DNA of 64,000 nt from MPNO01 sp965200535 (GTDB lineage Bacteria; Pseudomonadota; Alphaproteobacteria; MPNO01), in assembly GCA_965200535.1 (NCBI GenBank), contig CBDAUF010000002.1, positions 62,001-126,000 on the forward strand, in the 5' to 3' direction. This document shows positions 43,178 to 51,898 of this stretch, in pieces (the stretch's first letter is position 1; each line of letters starts with the position of its first letter). The notes beneath the pieces were generated by a model, which saw nothing but the letters and a program-made list of their open reading frames with translations, did no database searches and was not told the DNA's origin. The position numbers and the translations under genes are program-made.

Positions 43178-44260
43178 ATGAACAATTCTCTGAGACTGGT
43201 CGAGAAGGACGCCATGGATCGCAACAAGGCACTCGATGCCGCGCTCGGCCAGATCGAGCGGGCCTACGGCAAGGGCTCGATCATGAAGCTCGGCGAGAAC
43301 AAGCAACCGACCGACATCGAGACCATCTCGACCGGCTCGCTCGGCCTCGACATCGCGCTCGGCGTCGGCGGCCTGCCGCGCGGCCGCATCGTCGAGATCT
43401 ACGGACCCGAGAGTTCGGGCAAGACGACGCTGGCGCTGCACGCGGTCGCCCAGGCGCAGGCGATGGGCGGCACCTGCGCCTTCATCGACGCCGAGCACGC
43501 GCTCGACCCGGTCTACGCCGGCAAGCTCGGCGTCGATGTGGGCGAACTCCTGATCAGCCAGCCGGACGCCGGCGAACAGGCGCTGGAGATCGCCGACACC
43601 CTGGTCCGCTCGGGAGCGGTCGACATCATCGTCATCGACAGCGTGGCCGCGCTGGTGCCGCGCGCCGAACTCGAGGGCGAGATGGGCGACACCCATGTCG
43701 GGCTGCAGGCGCGGCTGATGAGCCAGGCCCTGCGCAAGCTGACCGGATCGATCGCCCGGTCGCGCTGCCTGATCGTCTTCATCAACCAGATCCGGATGAA
43801 GATCGGCGTCATGTTCGGCAGCCCGGAGACCACGACCGGCGGCAACGCGCTGAAATTCTACGCCTCGGTCCGGCTCGACATCCGGCGCATCGGCGCGATC
43901 AAGGACCGCGACGAGGTGATCGGCAACCAGACGCGCGTCAAGGTGGTCAAGAACAAGCTGGCCCCGCCCTTCAAGGCGGTCGAGTTCGACATCATGTACG
44001 GCGAGGGCATTTCCAAGACCGGCGAGCTGATCGACCTCGGGGTCAAGGCGAACATCGTCGAGAAATCGGGCTCCTGGTTCTCCTACGGCGACCAGCGCAT
44101 CGGGCAGGGGCGCGAGAACACGCGGCAGTTCCTGCGCAAAAACCCGGAGATCGCCGCCGAGATCGAGCGCCGGGTGCGCGAGAACGCCGGCCTGCTCGCC
44201 GAGGCGATCGTCATCGACCGCGAAGACGAGGACGACGAGACCGGCCGCCGCGCGGTGTAG
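43178..44260 (+). CDS. recA: RecA recombinase
   Basis: This 360-residue RecA forms filaments on single-stranded DNA, drives strand exchange and triggers LexA cleavage. Features: the N-terminal helix (DRNKALDAALGQIERAYGKGSIM), Walker A GPESSGKTTLALH near residue 73, IDAEHALD, Walker B IIVIDSVAALVP, loop L1 GLQARLMSQALRKLTGSI, and loop L2 FINQIRMKIGVMFGSPETTTGG. The C-terminal tail is acidic (DREDEDDETG). Start at 43178 is preferred; a Met 12 codons later is the alternative. It is preceded by a clear promoter and inverted repeat and followed by alaS. Confidence 0.98.
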   Translation: MNNSLRLVEKDAMDRNKALDAALGQIERAYGKGSIMKLGENKQPTDIETISTGSLGLDIALGVGGLPRGRIVEIYGPESSGKTTLALHAVAQAQAMGGTCAFIDAEHALDPVYAGKLGVDVGELLISQPDAGEQALEIADTLVRSGAVDIIVIDSVAALVPRAELEGEMGDTHVGLQARLMSQALRKLTGSIARSRCLIVFINQIRMKIGVMFGSPETTTGGNALKFYASVRLDIRRIGAIKDRDEVIGNQTRVKVVKNKLAPPFKAVEFDIMYGEGISKTGELIDLGVKANIVEKSGSWFSYGDQRIGQGRENTRQFLRKNPEIAAEIERRVRENAGLLAEAIVIDREDEDDETGRRAV

Positions 44261-44376
44261 CGTCGCGCGGCGGCCGGCCCCGCGCGCCGGGGCGGAGGAG
44301 CCGGGGCAGAGGAGCCGGGACGGCGCGGCAGCCCCGACCCCTCCGGCGGCCGCGCCGGTTCCGGGGCGTCCGGCGC

Positions 44377-44403
44377 TGGACAGGCGTTTTTTGGCGCTAT
44401 ACT
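44377..44403 (+). promoter_or_regulatory. Candidate alaS promoter
   Basis: TGGACA (44377-44382) and TATACT (44398-44403) flank a 15-base spacer, about 90 bases before the alaS ATG. The -10 is good, the spacing short. It lies in the 231-base recA-alaS gap, which otherwise holds only GC-rich sequence with a repeated GAGGAGCCGGG. Confidence 0.4.
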
Positions 44404-44491
44404 CAATCCCGGCGCGCCGGCAGGGCCGGGCGGTGTGGCCTGGGCCACGCGCGGCGGCGGCGCGCGCAGGATGGGGCGGACGGCGGCGGAC

Positions 44492-47089
44492 ATGATCGGC
44501 ACCAACGATTTGCGCAGGGCGTTTCTCGACTATTTCGCGGCCAACGGCCATGCGGTCGTGCCCTCCTCGCCGCTGGTGCCGGAGAACGACCCGACCCTGC
44601 TGTTCACCAACGCCGGCATGGTCCAGTTCAAGAACGTCTTCACAGGGCTGGAGACGCGGGAGTATTCGCGCGCGGCGACCTCGCAGAAATGCGTCCGCGC
44701 CGGGGGCAAGCACAACGACCTGGAGAATGTCGGCTACACCGCCCGCCACCACACCTTCTTCGAAATGCTGGGCAATTTCTCGTTCGGCGACTACTCCAAG
44801 GAGACCGCGATCGAGCTTGCATGGTCGCTGGTCACGCGCGAGTTCGCGGTGCCCGCGGACCGGCTGCTGGTGACGGTCTTCGTCGATGACGACGAGGCCT
44901 TCGACCTGTGGCGCAGGATCGCCGGCCTGGGCGAGGAGCGCATCCTGCGGATCGCCACCAGCGACAATTTCTGGTCGATGGGCGAGACCGGGCCGTGCGG
45001 GCCGTGTTCGGAGATCTTCTACGACCACGGCGACCATATCCCGGGCGGGCCGCCGGGCAGCCCGGACGAGGACGGAGACCGCTTCGTCGAGATCTGGAAC
45101 CTGGTCTTCATGCAGTTCGACCAGCCCCGGCCGGGCGAGCGGGTGGCGCTGCCCAGGCCCAGCATCGACACCGGCATGGGGCTCGAACGGATCGCGGCGC
45201 TCCTGCAGGGGACCAACGACAACTACGCGATCGATGCGCTCAGGACGTTGATCGAGGCCTCGGCCGAACACTCCGGCACGCAGCCCGACGGGGCGCACGC
45301 CGCCGCGCACCGGGTGATCGCCGATCACCTGCGCGCGGCGAGCTTCCTGATCGCCGACGGGGTGCTGCCCTCGAACGAGGGCCGCGGCTATGTCCTGCGG
45401 CGGATCATGCGCCGGGCGATGCGCCACGCCCACATCATGGGGGCGAGCGAGCCGCTGATGTGGAAGCTGGTGGCGGCGCTGGTTTCGCAGATGGGGCAGG
45501 CTTTCCCGGAACTCGCGCGCGCCGAACCGCTGATCGCCGAGACGCTGCGCCACGAGGAGACGCGCTTCAAGGAGATGCTCGAACGCGGGCTGCGCCTGCT
45601 CGCGGACGAGACCGCCCGGCTCGGCGAGGGGCAGCCGCTGCCGGGCGAGGTGGCGTTCCGCCTCTACGACACCTACGGCTTCCCGCTCGACCTGACCCAG
45701 GACGTGCTGCGCGGGGAAGGGCGGAGCGTGGACGCCGGCGGGTTCGACCGGGCGATGGAGCGCCAGCGCGCCGAGGCGCGCCGGAACTGGTCCGGTTCGG
45801 GCGGCACGGCGGAGGACGAACTCTGGTTCGACCTGCGCGAGCGCACCGGCCCGACCGAGTTTCTCGGCTACACCGCGCTGGCGGCGGACGCGAGCGTCCT
45901 CGGGCTGGTCTCGGACGGCCGGCCGGTGGACCGCGCCGAGGCCGGGGACGCCGTCTCGGTGATCGTCAACCAGACGCCCTTCTACGCCGAGGCGGGCGGT
46001 CAGATCGGCGACCGCGGGGTGCTGGAAGGCGCCGGCGGCGCGGCCGTCGAGATCGAGGACACGCGGCAGTTCGCGGACGGGCTGATCGTCCATATCGGCA
46101 CGGTCGCGGGCGGCGCGGTCGCCGTCGGCGACATCCTCGAGATGCGGGTCGATGCGGCGCGCCGCCGCGAACTGCGCGCCCACCATTCTGCCACCCACCT
46201 GCTGCACTCGGCGCTCAGGCGCGGGCTCGGCGCGCACGTCACCCAGAAGGGTTCGCTGGTGGCCCCCGACCGGCTGCGCTTCGACATCAGCCACCACGCA
46301 CCGGTCGACCGGCAGGCGCTGGGCGAGATCGAGCGCGCGGTCAACCGGCAGATCCGCGCCAACACCGAGGTCGTGATCCGCCTGATGACCCCGGACGATG
46401 CGATCGGCTCGGGTGCGATGGCGTTGTTCGGCGAGAAATACGGCGACGAGGTCCGGGTGGTGACGATGGGCGAGGACGCCGGCGCGCCGTTCTCGGTCGA
46501 ACTGTGCGGCGGCACCCATGTCGCGCGCACCGGCGATATCGGCGCCTTCAAGATCGTCGGCGAGGGCGCGGTCGCCGCCGGCGTGCGGCGGATCGAGGCG
46601 GTGGCGGGCGGCGCCGCAATCGCCCATCTCGCCTGGCAGGAGGATGTGCTCGCGCGCGCGGCGACGGCGCTCAAGACGAGCCCGGCGGACCTGCCGGAAC
46701 GGATCGAGGCGCTGCTCGACGACCGCCGGCGGCTCGAACGGGAACTGTCCGAGACCCGGCGCAAGCTCGCCACGGGCGGCGGCAATGCGTCCGAACCCGC
46801 GAGGCGGATCGACGGCGTCGCCTTCGCCGGCCGCCAAGTCGAAGGAGTCCCGGCGAAGGAACTGCGCGCGATGGCGGACGACCTCAAGAAACAAATCGGT
46901 TCCGGCGTGGTTGCGCTGGTCGCGGTGGACGGCGGCAAGGCCTCGATCGTGGTGGGCGTCACCGACGACCTCACCGACCGGTTCGATGCGGTGTCGCTGG
47001 TGCGCGAGGGCGCCGCCGCGCTGGGCGGCAAGGGCGGCGGCAAGGCGCTGGAAACCGTCGAACGGGCGCTTGCGGCGCGCGCCGGCTGA
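44492..47089 (+). CDS. alaS: Alanyl-tRNA synthetase
   Basis: This 865-residue class II synthetase charges tRNA-Ala and edits mischarged Ser/Gly. The N-terminal catalytic core shows FLDYFAANGHAVVPSSPLVP, FTNAGMVQFKNVFTG and RHHTFFEMLGNFSFGDY. The editing domain has the zinc-binding HHSATHLLHSALR and the Cys-His partner ELCGGTHVARTGDIG. A C-terminal coiled and Gly-rich C-Ala domain ends with GGKGGGKALE. ATG 44492 gives the conserved start (MIGTNDLRRAFLDYF). It is the downstream neighbour of recA, an arrangement common in alphaproteobacteria. Confidence 0.98.
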   Translation: MIGTNDLRRAFLDYFAANGHAVVPSSPLVPENDPTLLFTNAGMVQFKNVFTGLETREYSRAATSQKCVRAGGKHNDLENVGYTARHHTFFEMLGNFSFGDYSKETAIELAWSLVTREFAVPADRLLVTVFVDDDEAFDLWRRIAGLGEERILRIATSDNFWSMGETGPCGPCSEIFYDHGDHIPGGPPGSPDEDGDRFVEIWNLVFMQFDQPRPGERVALPRPSIDTGMGLERIAALLQGTNDNYAIDALRTLIEASAEHSGTQPDGAHAAAHRVIADHLRAASFLIADGVLPSNEGRGYVLRRIMRRAMRHAHIMGASEPLMWKLVAALVSQMGQAFPELARAEPLIAETLRHEETRFKEMLERGLRLLADETARLGEGQPLPGEVAFRLYDTYGFPLDLTQDVLRGEGRSVDAGGFDRAMERQRAEARRNWSGSGGTAEDELWFDLRERTGPTEFLGYTALAADASVLGLVSDGRPVDRAEAGDAVSVIVNQTPFYAEAGGQIGDRGVLEGAGGAAVEIEDTRQFADGLIVHIGTVAGGAVAVGDILEMRVDAARRRELRAHHSATHLLHSALRRGLGAHVTQKGSLVAPDRLRFDISHHAPVDRQALGEIERAVNRQIRANTEVVIRLMTPDDAIGSGAMALFGEKYGDEVRVVTMGEDAGAPFSVELCGGTHVARTGDIGAFKIVGEGAVAAGVRRIEAVAGGAAIAHLAWQEDVLARAATALKTSPADLPERIEALLDDRRRLERELSETRRKLATGGGNASEPARRIDGVAFAGRQVEGVPAKELRAMADDLKKQIGSGVVALVAVDGGKASIVVGVTDDLTDRFDAVSLVREGAAALGGKGGGKALETVERALAARAG

Positions 47090-47144
47090 CCGCCGCGGCC
47101 CGACGGCCGCCCGCCCCGGCGGGGAGCCGCCGCACGGCGACGCG

Positions 47145-47933
47145 ATGCAAGCCGGGGCGGCAGGGGCCGGAACCGCCGGCGACGGGGCGGCGGTGCGGAT
47201 GGAGAACGTGGCCAAGACGTTCGCCAACGGCACCGTCGCGCTCGACGGGCTGACGCTCTCGGTTCGCAGCGGGTCGTTCACCAGCCTGCTCGGCCCGTCG
47301 GGCTGCGGCAAGTCGACGGCGCTGCGGCTGATCGCCGGCCTCGGCGAGGCCACCGGCGGGACCGTCCGCGTTGCCGCAGACGCCGCCCGGCGCGACATCG
47401 GCTTCGTCTTCCAGGATCCCACCCTGATGCCCTGGGCGACCGTGTTCGACAACGTGTTCCTGCCGGCCCGGCTCGCCGGTCATTCGCGCGCGGCGGCGCG
47501 CGGCGGCATCGACCGGGCGCTCGACATGGTCGGGCTCGCGGGTTTCGCCGACGCCTACCCGCGCCAGCTCTCGGGCGGAATGCGGATGCGCGCCTCCATC
47601 GCCCGCGCGCTCGCCATGCGGCCGCGCCTCCTGCTGATGGACGAGCCGTTCGCCGCGCTCGACGAAATCACCCGTCTCCGGCTCAACGACGACCTGCTCT
47701 CGCTGTGGCGAAGCGAGGGCTGGACGGTGATCTTCGTCACCCACAGCGTGTTCGAGTCGGTCTACCTGTCGAACCGCGTCCTGGTGATGACGCCGCGCCC
47801 CGGCCGCATCGCCGCCGACATCGCGATCGACGCCCCCTACCCCCGGCGCGATACCGGCTTCCGCACGTCGGACGCCTACAACCGCTACTGCCGCGAGGTC
47901 TCGGCGCGACTCGCCGGGGCGATGGGTGGCTGA
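47145..47933 (+). CDS. ABC transporter ATP-binding protein (nitrate/sulfonate/taurine type)
   Basis: This 262-residue ATPase of the SsuB/TauB/NrtD type has Walker A LLGPSGCGKSTALRLIAG near residue 47, the Q-loop in FVFQDPTLMPWATVFDN, signature QLSGGMRMRASIARALAMRP and Walker B LLLMDEPFAALDEITR, followed by the switch His in FVTHSVFESVYL. The permease and binding protein are not adjacent; binding-protein-like genes at 5536 and 11843 are far away. A second start at 47199 (MENVAKTF) is possible. Its stop overlaps the GTG of the next gene, which is unrelated to transport. Confidence 0.9.
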   Translation: MQAGAAGAGTAGDGAAVRMENVAKTFANGTVALDGLTLSVRSGSFTSLLGPSGCGKSTALRLIAGLGEATGGTVRVAADAARRDIGFVFQDPTLMPWATVFDNVFLPARLAGHSRAAARGGIDRALDMVGLAGFADAYPRQLSGGMRMRASIARALAMRPRLLLMDEPFAALDEITRLRLNDDLLSLWRSEGWTVIFVTHSVFESVYLSNRVLVMTPRPGRIAADIAIDAPYPRRDTGFRTSDAYNRYCREVSARLAGAMGG

Positions 47934-49245
47934 CAACGCCGGCCTCGCCCGCGCGGCGGCGCTGCACCGCGGCGGACGCCCGGCGCAGGCCGCGGAGGCG
48001 TACCGGGCGCTGCTCGACAGCGATCCGGACGACGCGCGGATCTGGCACAATCTGGGCGTCGCGCTGGCCGAGGCCGGAGACCCCGGGGCGGCGCTCGATG
48101 CCTTCGACCGGGCGCTCGCGCTCCGGCCGGACTATCTCCACGCCCATGTCAACCGGGGCGCGGCGCTGCAGTCGCTCGGCCGCCACGGCGACGCCGCCGC
48201 GGCCTACGGCGCGGCGCTAGCGCGCGACCCCGCGCTCTACGAGATCCGGCGGCGTGAGGGGCTGATGCTGCTGGCGTCGGGCCAGCGAACCGCCGCGCTC
48301 GATGCCTTCTCGCGGACCCGCGCGACCCGGCGCAACCCGGAGGCGATGGGGGCCGGCCACCCGTCCTTCCGCCGGTCGTCGCGCCTCAAACTCGCGCACG
48401 ACGCGGCCCAGTTCCGCCATCTTGCCGGCACCGCGGCGGACCGCGGGCGGTTCGCCGCGCTGGCGGCCCTCTACGAGGACGCCGCCGCGAGGATGCCGGA
48501 GGGGGCGGACCCTGCACCCCTGCCGGACGACAGCGCGCCGGCGCTGGCTGCGACCTACAACCGCGCGGTGCATGTCGGCGGCGGGAGCGAGGCCGAACCC
48601 CGCGCGCTCGGCCCGGCCTTCGACGCCGGCGCGGCGGAGAGCCGCTATCTGGCGTCGGCGCCGGGTATCGCCGTCATCGACGGCCTGCTCGGCCCGGCCG
48701 CCCTTGCCGCCCTCCGCCGCCACCTGCTGGAGAGCACGATCTGGCACGACTTCGAGCACATTCCGGGGTTCCTTGCCTCCTATCTCGAGGACGGACTCGC
48801 CTGTCCGGTCCTGCTGCAGGCGGCGGACGAGCTGCGCGCCGCCCTGCCCGGCATCCTCGGTGCGCATCCGCTGGCCCAGGCCTGGGCGTTCAAGTGCCTG
48901 ACCGGTGCGCAGGGGATCGATGTCCATGCCGACTCGGGCGCCGTCAGCCTCAACCTGTGGCTCACCCCGGACGGCGCCAACGGTGCGCCGGGCGAGGGCG
49001 GGCTCACCGTCCACCGCGCCCTGCCGCCGGAGGGCTGGGCGATCGCCGACTACGACCGCGACCGCGCTCGCATCCGCGCCTTCCTGGAGAGCGGCGGGGC
49101 GGGCTCGGTCACCGTCGCGTACGCGGAGAACCGGGCCGTCCTTTTCCGCTCGGACCTGTTCCATGAATCGGGGCGGGTCCGTTTCCGGCCCGGTTACACG
49201 AACCACCGGATCAATTTGACCCTGGTCTTCGGCGACCGGCCCTGA
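47926..49245 (+). CDS. TPR protein with C-terminal 2OG-Fe(II) oxygenase-like domain
   Basis: This 439-residue protein begins with about four tetratricopeptide repeats (residues 3-130, e.g. ARIWHNLGVALAEAGDPGAALDAFDRALALRP). After a linker it has a prolyl-hydroxylase-like double-stranded beta-helix domain. Candidate iron ligands are His and Asp in GIDVHADSGAVSLNLWL near residue 328 and the distal His in FRSDLFHESGRVRF near 407; Arg in YTNHRINLTLVFG could bind 2-oxoglutarate. The architecture recalls TPR-linked protein hydroxylases. GTG 47926 overlaps the ATPase stop, implying coupling, though a functional link is unclear. Confidence 0.82.
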   Translation: MADNAGLARAAALHRGGRPAQAAEAYRALLDSDPDDARIWHNLGVALAEAGDPGAALDAFDRALALRPDYLHAHVNRGAALQSLGRHGDAAAAYGAALARDPALYEIRRREGLMLLASGQRTAALDAFSRTRATRRNPEAMGAGHPSFRRSSRLKLAHDAAQFRHLAGTAADRGRFAALAALYEDAAARMPEGADPAPLPDDSAPALAATYNRAVHVGGGSEAEPRALGPAFDAGAAESRYLASAPGIAVIDGLLGPAALAALRRHLLESTIWHDFEHIPGFLASYLEDGLACPVLLQAADELRAALPGILGAHPLAQAWAFKCLTGAQGIDVHADSGAVSLNLWLTPDGANGAPGEGGLTVHRALPPEGWAIADYDRDRARIRAFLESGGAGSVTVAYAENRAVLFRSDLFHESGRVRFRPGYTNHRINLTLVFGDRP

Positions 49246-49271
49246 CGGCGCCCGCCGGGGTTGCTGTGCCC

Positions 49272-49291
49272 GCCGGGCAGCGCCGCCCGGC
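49272..49291. terminator. Candidate bidirectional hairpin between convergent genes
   Basis: GCCGGGC (49272-49278) and GCCCGGC (49285-49291) form a 7-base stem with a 6-base loop in the 51-base gap between two convergent stops. No T-run follows, so intrinsic termination would be weak. Confidence 0.4.
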
Positions 49292-49296
49292 GCCTG

Positions 49297-49779
49297 CTAT
49301 TCGGCGACGACCGACTGGACGATGGGCTGGACGAACTGGAGCTCCATGTCCCACGGGAAGTAGATCCAGGTGTCCTGGCTGACCTCGGTGATGAAGGTAT
49401 CGACCGCGGGCCGGCCCGCCGGCTTGGCGTAGACGGTGGCGAAATGCGCCTTGGGCAGCATCTCGCGAACCACCGCCGCGGTCTGCCCGGTATCCACCAG
49501 GTCATCGACGATCAGCAGTCCGTCCCCATCGCTCTCGACCCGTTTCAAGACCTCGATTCCGCCCTGGTCCCGGTAGTCGTAGGAGGTCACGCAGACGGTG
49601 TCGATCACCCTTATCCCGAGTTCCCTGGCGACGATCGCGGTCGGGACCAGACCGCCCCGGGTGACCGCGATCGCGCTCGTCCACGGCCCCAGGGAGGCGA
49701 GCCGCCAGGCGAGCGCCCGGGCGTCGCGGTGAAGCTGTTCCCAGGAGACCGGGAATCCCTTGGTGTACCTGTCGTTCAT
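49297..49779 (-). CDS. gpt: Xanthine-guanine phosphoribosyltransferase
   Basis: This 160-residue type I phosphoribosyltransferase salvages guanine and xanthine with PRPP. The PRPP loop is LLIVDDLVDTGQTA near residues 88-101, the substrate-side VTRGGLVPTAIVARELG near 40, and the C-terminal WIYFPWDME is a family hallmark. The ATG at 49779 overlaps the stop of the DUF924 gene by 4 bases. Length matches E. coli Gpt. Confidence 0.94.
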   Translation of the reverse strand: MNDRYTKGFPVSWEQLHRDARALAWRLASLGPWTSAIAVTRGGLVPTAIVARELGIRVIDTVCVTSYDYRDQGGIEVLKRVESDGDGLLIVDDLVDTGQTAAVVREMLPKAHFATVYAKPAGRPAVDTFITEVSQDTWIYFPWDMELQFVQPIVQSVVAE

Positions 49780-50450
49780 GGCCTCTCCCTGTCCGGCGCC
49801 TCGGCGGCCGGCCGGGGTCCGGGGGACGAGGGCATCTCCCCCCGGGCCTTGCGCCGTTCGATCTCGGCGACCTCGGCCGCCGTCTTGCCCCAGAGCGGCG
49901 GATCCTTGAGGTATTCCGCCTCGTCCGGCGTGTTCTCGCGGCCGAGCACCGCGTTGCGGTGCGGAAAGCGGCCGAACCGCCGGATCGCGTCGCGGTGGCC
50001 GAGCGCCGCCCGCAGCGAACGTTCCTCCTCGAGCCCGCGGTAGAGTTCGACCGCACGCTCCTGATCGGCGAGGCTCTCGCTGTGCTCGAAGGGCAGGTAG
50101 AAGAAGACCCTGGCGCTGCGGCAGAGCCCGCGGTCGTAGCGCCGGTCGAGCGCCGTGCGGGCGACCTCGCGCGCCTTGGCGTCGGTGGCGAACGCCCGCG
50201 GCGTGCCGCGAAAGATGTTGCGCGGGAACTGGTCGAGGGCGAGGACCAGCGCGAGACAGTCTTCCCGCGTATCGACGAAGCGGTCGAATGCGCCGCCGCC
50301 GGCCCGTTCCTGCACGCCGGTGTAGCGTTCGCGCAGCGCAGCGTCGAATTCCGGGGTCGAGCGGAACCACACCTCGCGGCGTTCGATGTCCGCGGCGAGG
50401 TCGGTCGTGCCGAACCAGAATGTCAGGATATCTTCGGCAACCGGATGCAT
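49776..50450 (-). CDS. DUF924 family protein
   Basis: This 224-residue all-helical protein has the DUF924 signatures EDILTFWFGTTD at the N-terminus, WFRSTPEFDAALRERY, LALVLALDQFPRNIFRGTPRAFATD and FFYLPFEHSESLADQE. The fold is TPR-like; the function is unknown. ATG at 50450 gives the conserved start, with 32 extra codons possible upstream. A Lys/Glu-rich C-terminal tail follows FPHRNAVLGRENTPDEAEYL. It is coupled to gpt by a 4-base overlap. Confidence 0.92.
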   Translation of the reverse strand: MHPVAEDILTFWFGTTDLAADIERREVWFRSTPEFDAALRERYTGVQERAGGGAFDRFVDTREDCLALVLALDQFPRNIFRGTPRAFATDAKAREVARTALDRRYDRGLCRSARVFFYLPFEHSESLADQERAVELYRGLEEERSLRAALGHRDAIRRFGRFPHRNAVLGRENTPDEAEYLKDPPLWGKTAAEVAEIERRKARGEMPSSPGPRPAAEAPDRERP

Positions 50451-50651
50451 GGGAAGAGAAGAGGGACCCTCGGGGACGCCGGGAAGACGGGCGCCCCTCC
50501 GCATGTCGCCCGGAGGGGCCGGCGGCTGCCGACCCGATCGCCGCACGGACTCGACGCCGACTGGAACATCGCGCTCAACACGCGGGGATAATAGTGCGCC
50601 CGGCCGGCCTGTCCATCGGGCGCATTGTCGGCCGGCACCCCGACCCGCGCC

Positions 50652-50882
50652 TCAGCCGGGGCAGTCGGCGCGGTCGCACCGGCGGCCGCCGCTCACCGGC
50701 ACGAAGACGCCGCAGCGCTCGCATGCAGCCAGATCGTGCGACGGCGCCGCCGGGCGGCGGCCGACCTTGCCGCCGGACGGCCGTCCGGGCAGTTGCCGGC
50801 GCTGGAGCCAGCGGAAGCCGTACCACACCGCCCCCACGATGAGGGCGAGCACGACCAGCTTGGACAGGCTGAAACCCAGCAT
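50652..50882 (-). CDS. Small membrane-anchored zinc-ribbon-like protein
   Basis: This 76-residue protein has one N-terminal membrane helix (LVVLALIVGAVWYGFRWL), a basic linker and a C-terminal four-Cys element (CERCGVFVPVSGGRRCDRADC). The pattern is that of a PP0621-like small protein family. ATG at 50882 is chosen because the membrane helix follows it; the longer reading frame overlaps the protease gene. Function is unknown. It is 67 bases downstream of the SppA-type protease, so the two may share a transcript and both act at the inner membrane. Confidence 0.75.
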   Translation of the reverse strand: MLGFSLSKLVVLALIVGAVWYGFRWLQRRQLPGRPSGGKVGRRPAAPSHDLAACERCGVFVPVSGGRRCDRADCPG

Positions 50883-50949
50883 CGCGGCATTTGGCGCCCG
50901 GCCGGACCGGCCGTCAAGGGGCGGCCGGACGGCGCAGACCGCGCGCGCA

Positions 50950-51864
50950 TCAAAGCCCGTAGCGCTTCCACATGGCCCACTCGTCGAGCGCGGACAGGAG
51001 TTCGAGCCCGACCGCGCCCGCATCGACCGCGCCGGTCGGGCGGCCGACGCCGCCGCCGGGCCTGAAATAGCGGCGCAGACCGCGGCGCTGCGCGATGGTG
51101 CGGATCCGCACACGCTCGCCGAAGCGGTCGCGCAGGACCGAGCGCAGATCGCCGATCCCGTCGATCAGGCCGAGTTCCACCGCCCGCCGCCCGGTCCAGA
51201 ACTCGCCGGAGAACAGGGTTTCGTCCGCCGCCGTGAGCCGGCGGCCGCGGCGCCGGCGCACATGGGCGATGAAGCTCTCGTGCATCTCGCGCTGCACCGC
51301 GCGCAGCCGTTCGACCTCGTCGGCATTCTGCGGCCTGAACGGGTCGAGCATGCCCTTGTGCGCGCCCGCGGTGTGCACGCGCCGCTCGACCCCGTGGCGG
51401 GCGATCAGATCGGCGAACCCGAACCCGGCGAAGATCACCCCGATCGAACCGACGAGAGAGTTCTCGTCGGCAAAGATCTCGTCTCCGGCGCAGGCGAGCC
51501 AGTAGCCGCCGGACGCCGCCACGTCCTCGGCGAAAGCGAGCACCGGAACGCCGCGTTCCTCCGCCCGGGCGCGGATGCGGTTGGCGACCAGGGCGCTCTG
51601 CACCACCGAGCCGCCCGGCGAATTGATGGAGAGCGCCACCGCGGCGAGCCGCTTGGGTGCGAACGCGCGGTCGATCGCCTTTTCCAGGCCGGCGAGGGTG
51701 ATGGCGCCGCTGCGCGCCGGTCCGGTCCGGCCGATGACGCCGGCGAGCTGCAGCACCGGGACCAGCGGCGCATCCCTACTGCGGCGCCAGGGCATGGTCC
51801 ACCGCCGCCGCCCTGCGGCGCCGCCGCGCGGGTCTTGCGTTACATCGGTTTCGGGCTCGGCCAT
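50950..51864 (-). CDS. sppA: SppA-type signal peptide peptidase (S49 family)
   Basis: This 304-residue serine/lysine peptidase degrades cleaved signal peptides and membrane fragments. The nucleophile Ser is in DVAASGGYWLACAGDE and the likely general-base Lys in AGAHKGMLDPFRPQ; the upstream INSPGGSVV loop is also typical. Length matches the single-domain bacterial form. The N-terminus lacks an obvious membrane helix, being acidic and Arg-rich, so it may be soluble or peripheral; longer homologs have an anchor. Start at 51864 is favoured. Confidence 0.9.
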   Translation of the reverse strand: MAEPETDVTQDPRGGAAGRRRWTMPWRRSRDAPLVPVLQLAGVIGRTGPARSGAITLAGLEKAIDRAFAPKRLAAVALSINSPGGSVVQSALVANRIRARAEERGVPVLAFAEDVAASGGYWLACAGDEIFADENSLVGSIGVIFAGFGFADLIARHGVERRVHTAGAHKGMLDPFRPQNADEVERLRAVQREMHESFIAHVRRRRGRRLTAADETLFSGEFWTGRRAVELGLIDGIGDLRSVLRDRFGERVRIRTIAQRRGLRRYFRPGGGVGRPTGAVDAGAVGLELLSALDEWAMWKRYGL

Positions 51865-51898
51865 GTCGGGAGGATTGTATACCCGGCCGCCGGTGCCG

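Noticed and set aside
44261..44360. GAGGAGCCGGG repeats after recA as a terminator or regulatory repeat
   Set aside because: They lack a stable inverted repeat and a T-run, and such GC-rich motifs recur by chance here.
43130..47452. A 1440-codon minus-strand open frame opposite recA and alaS
   Set aside because: It is a GC-bias artefact antisense to two unmistakable housekeeping genes and shows no domain or start context.
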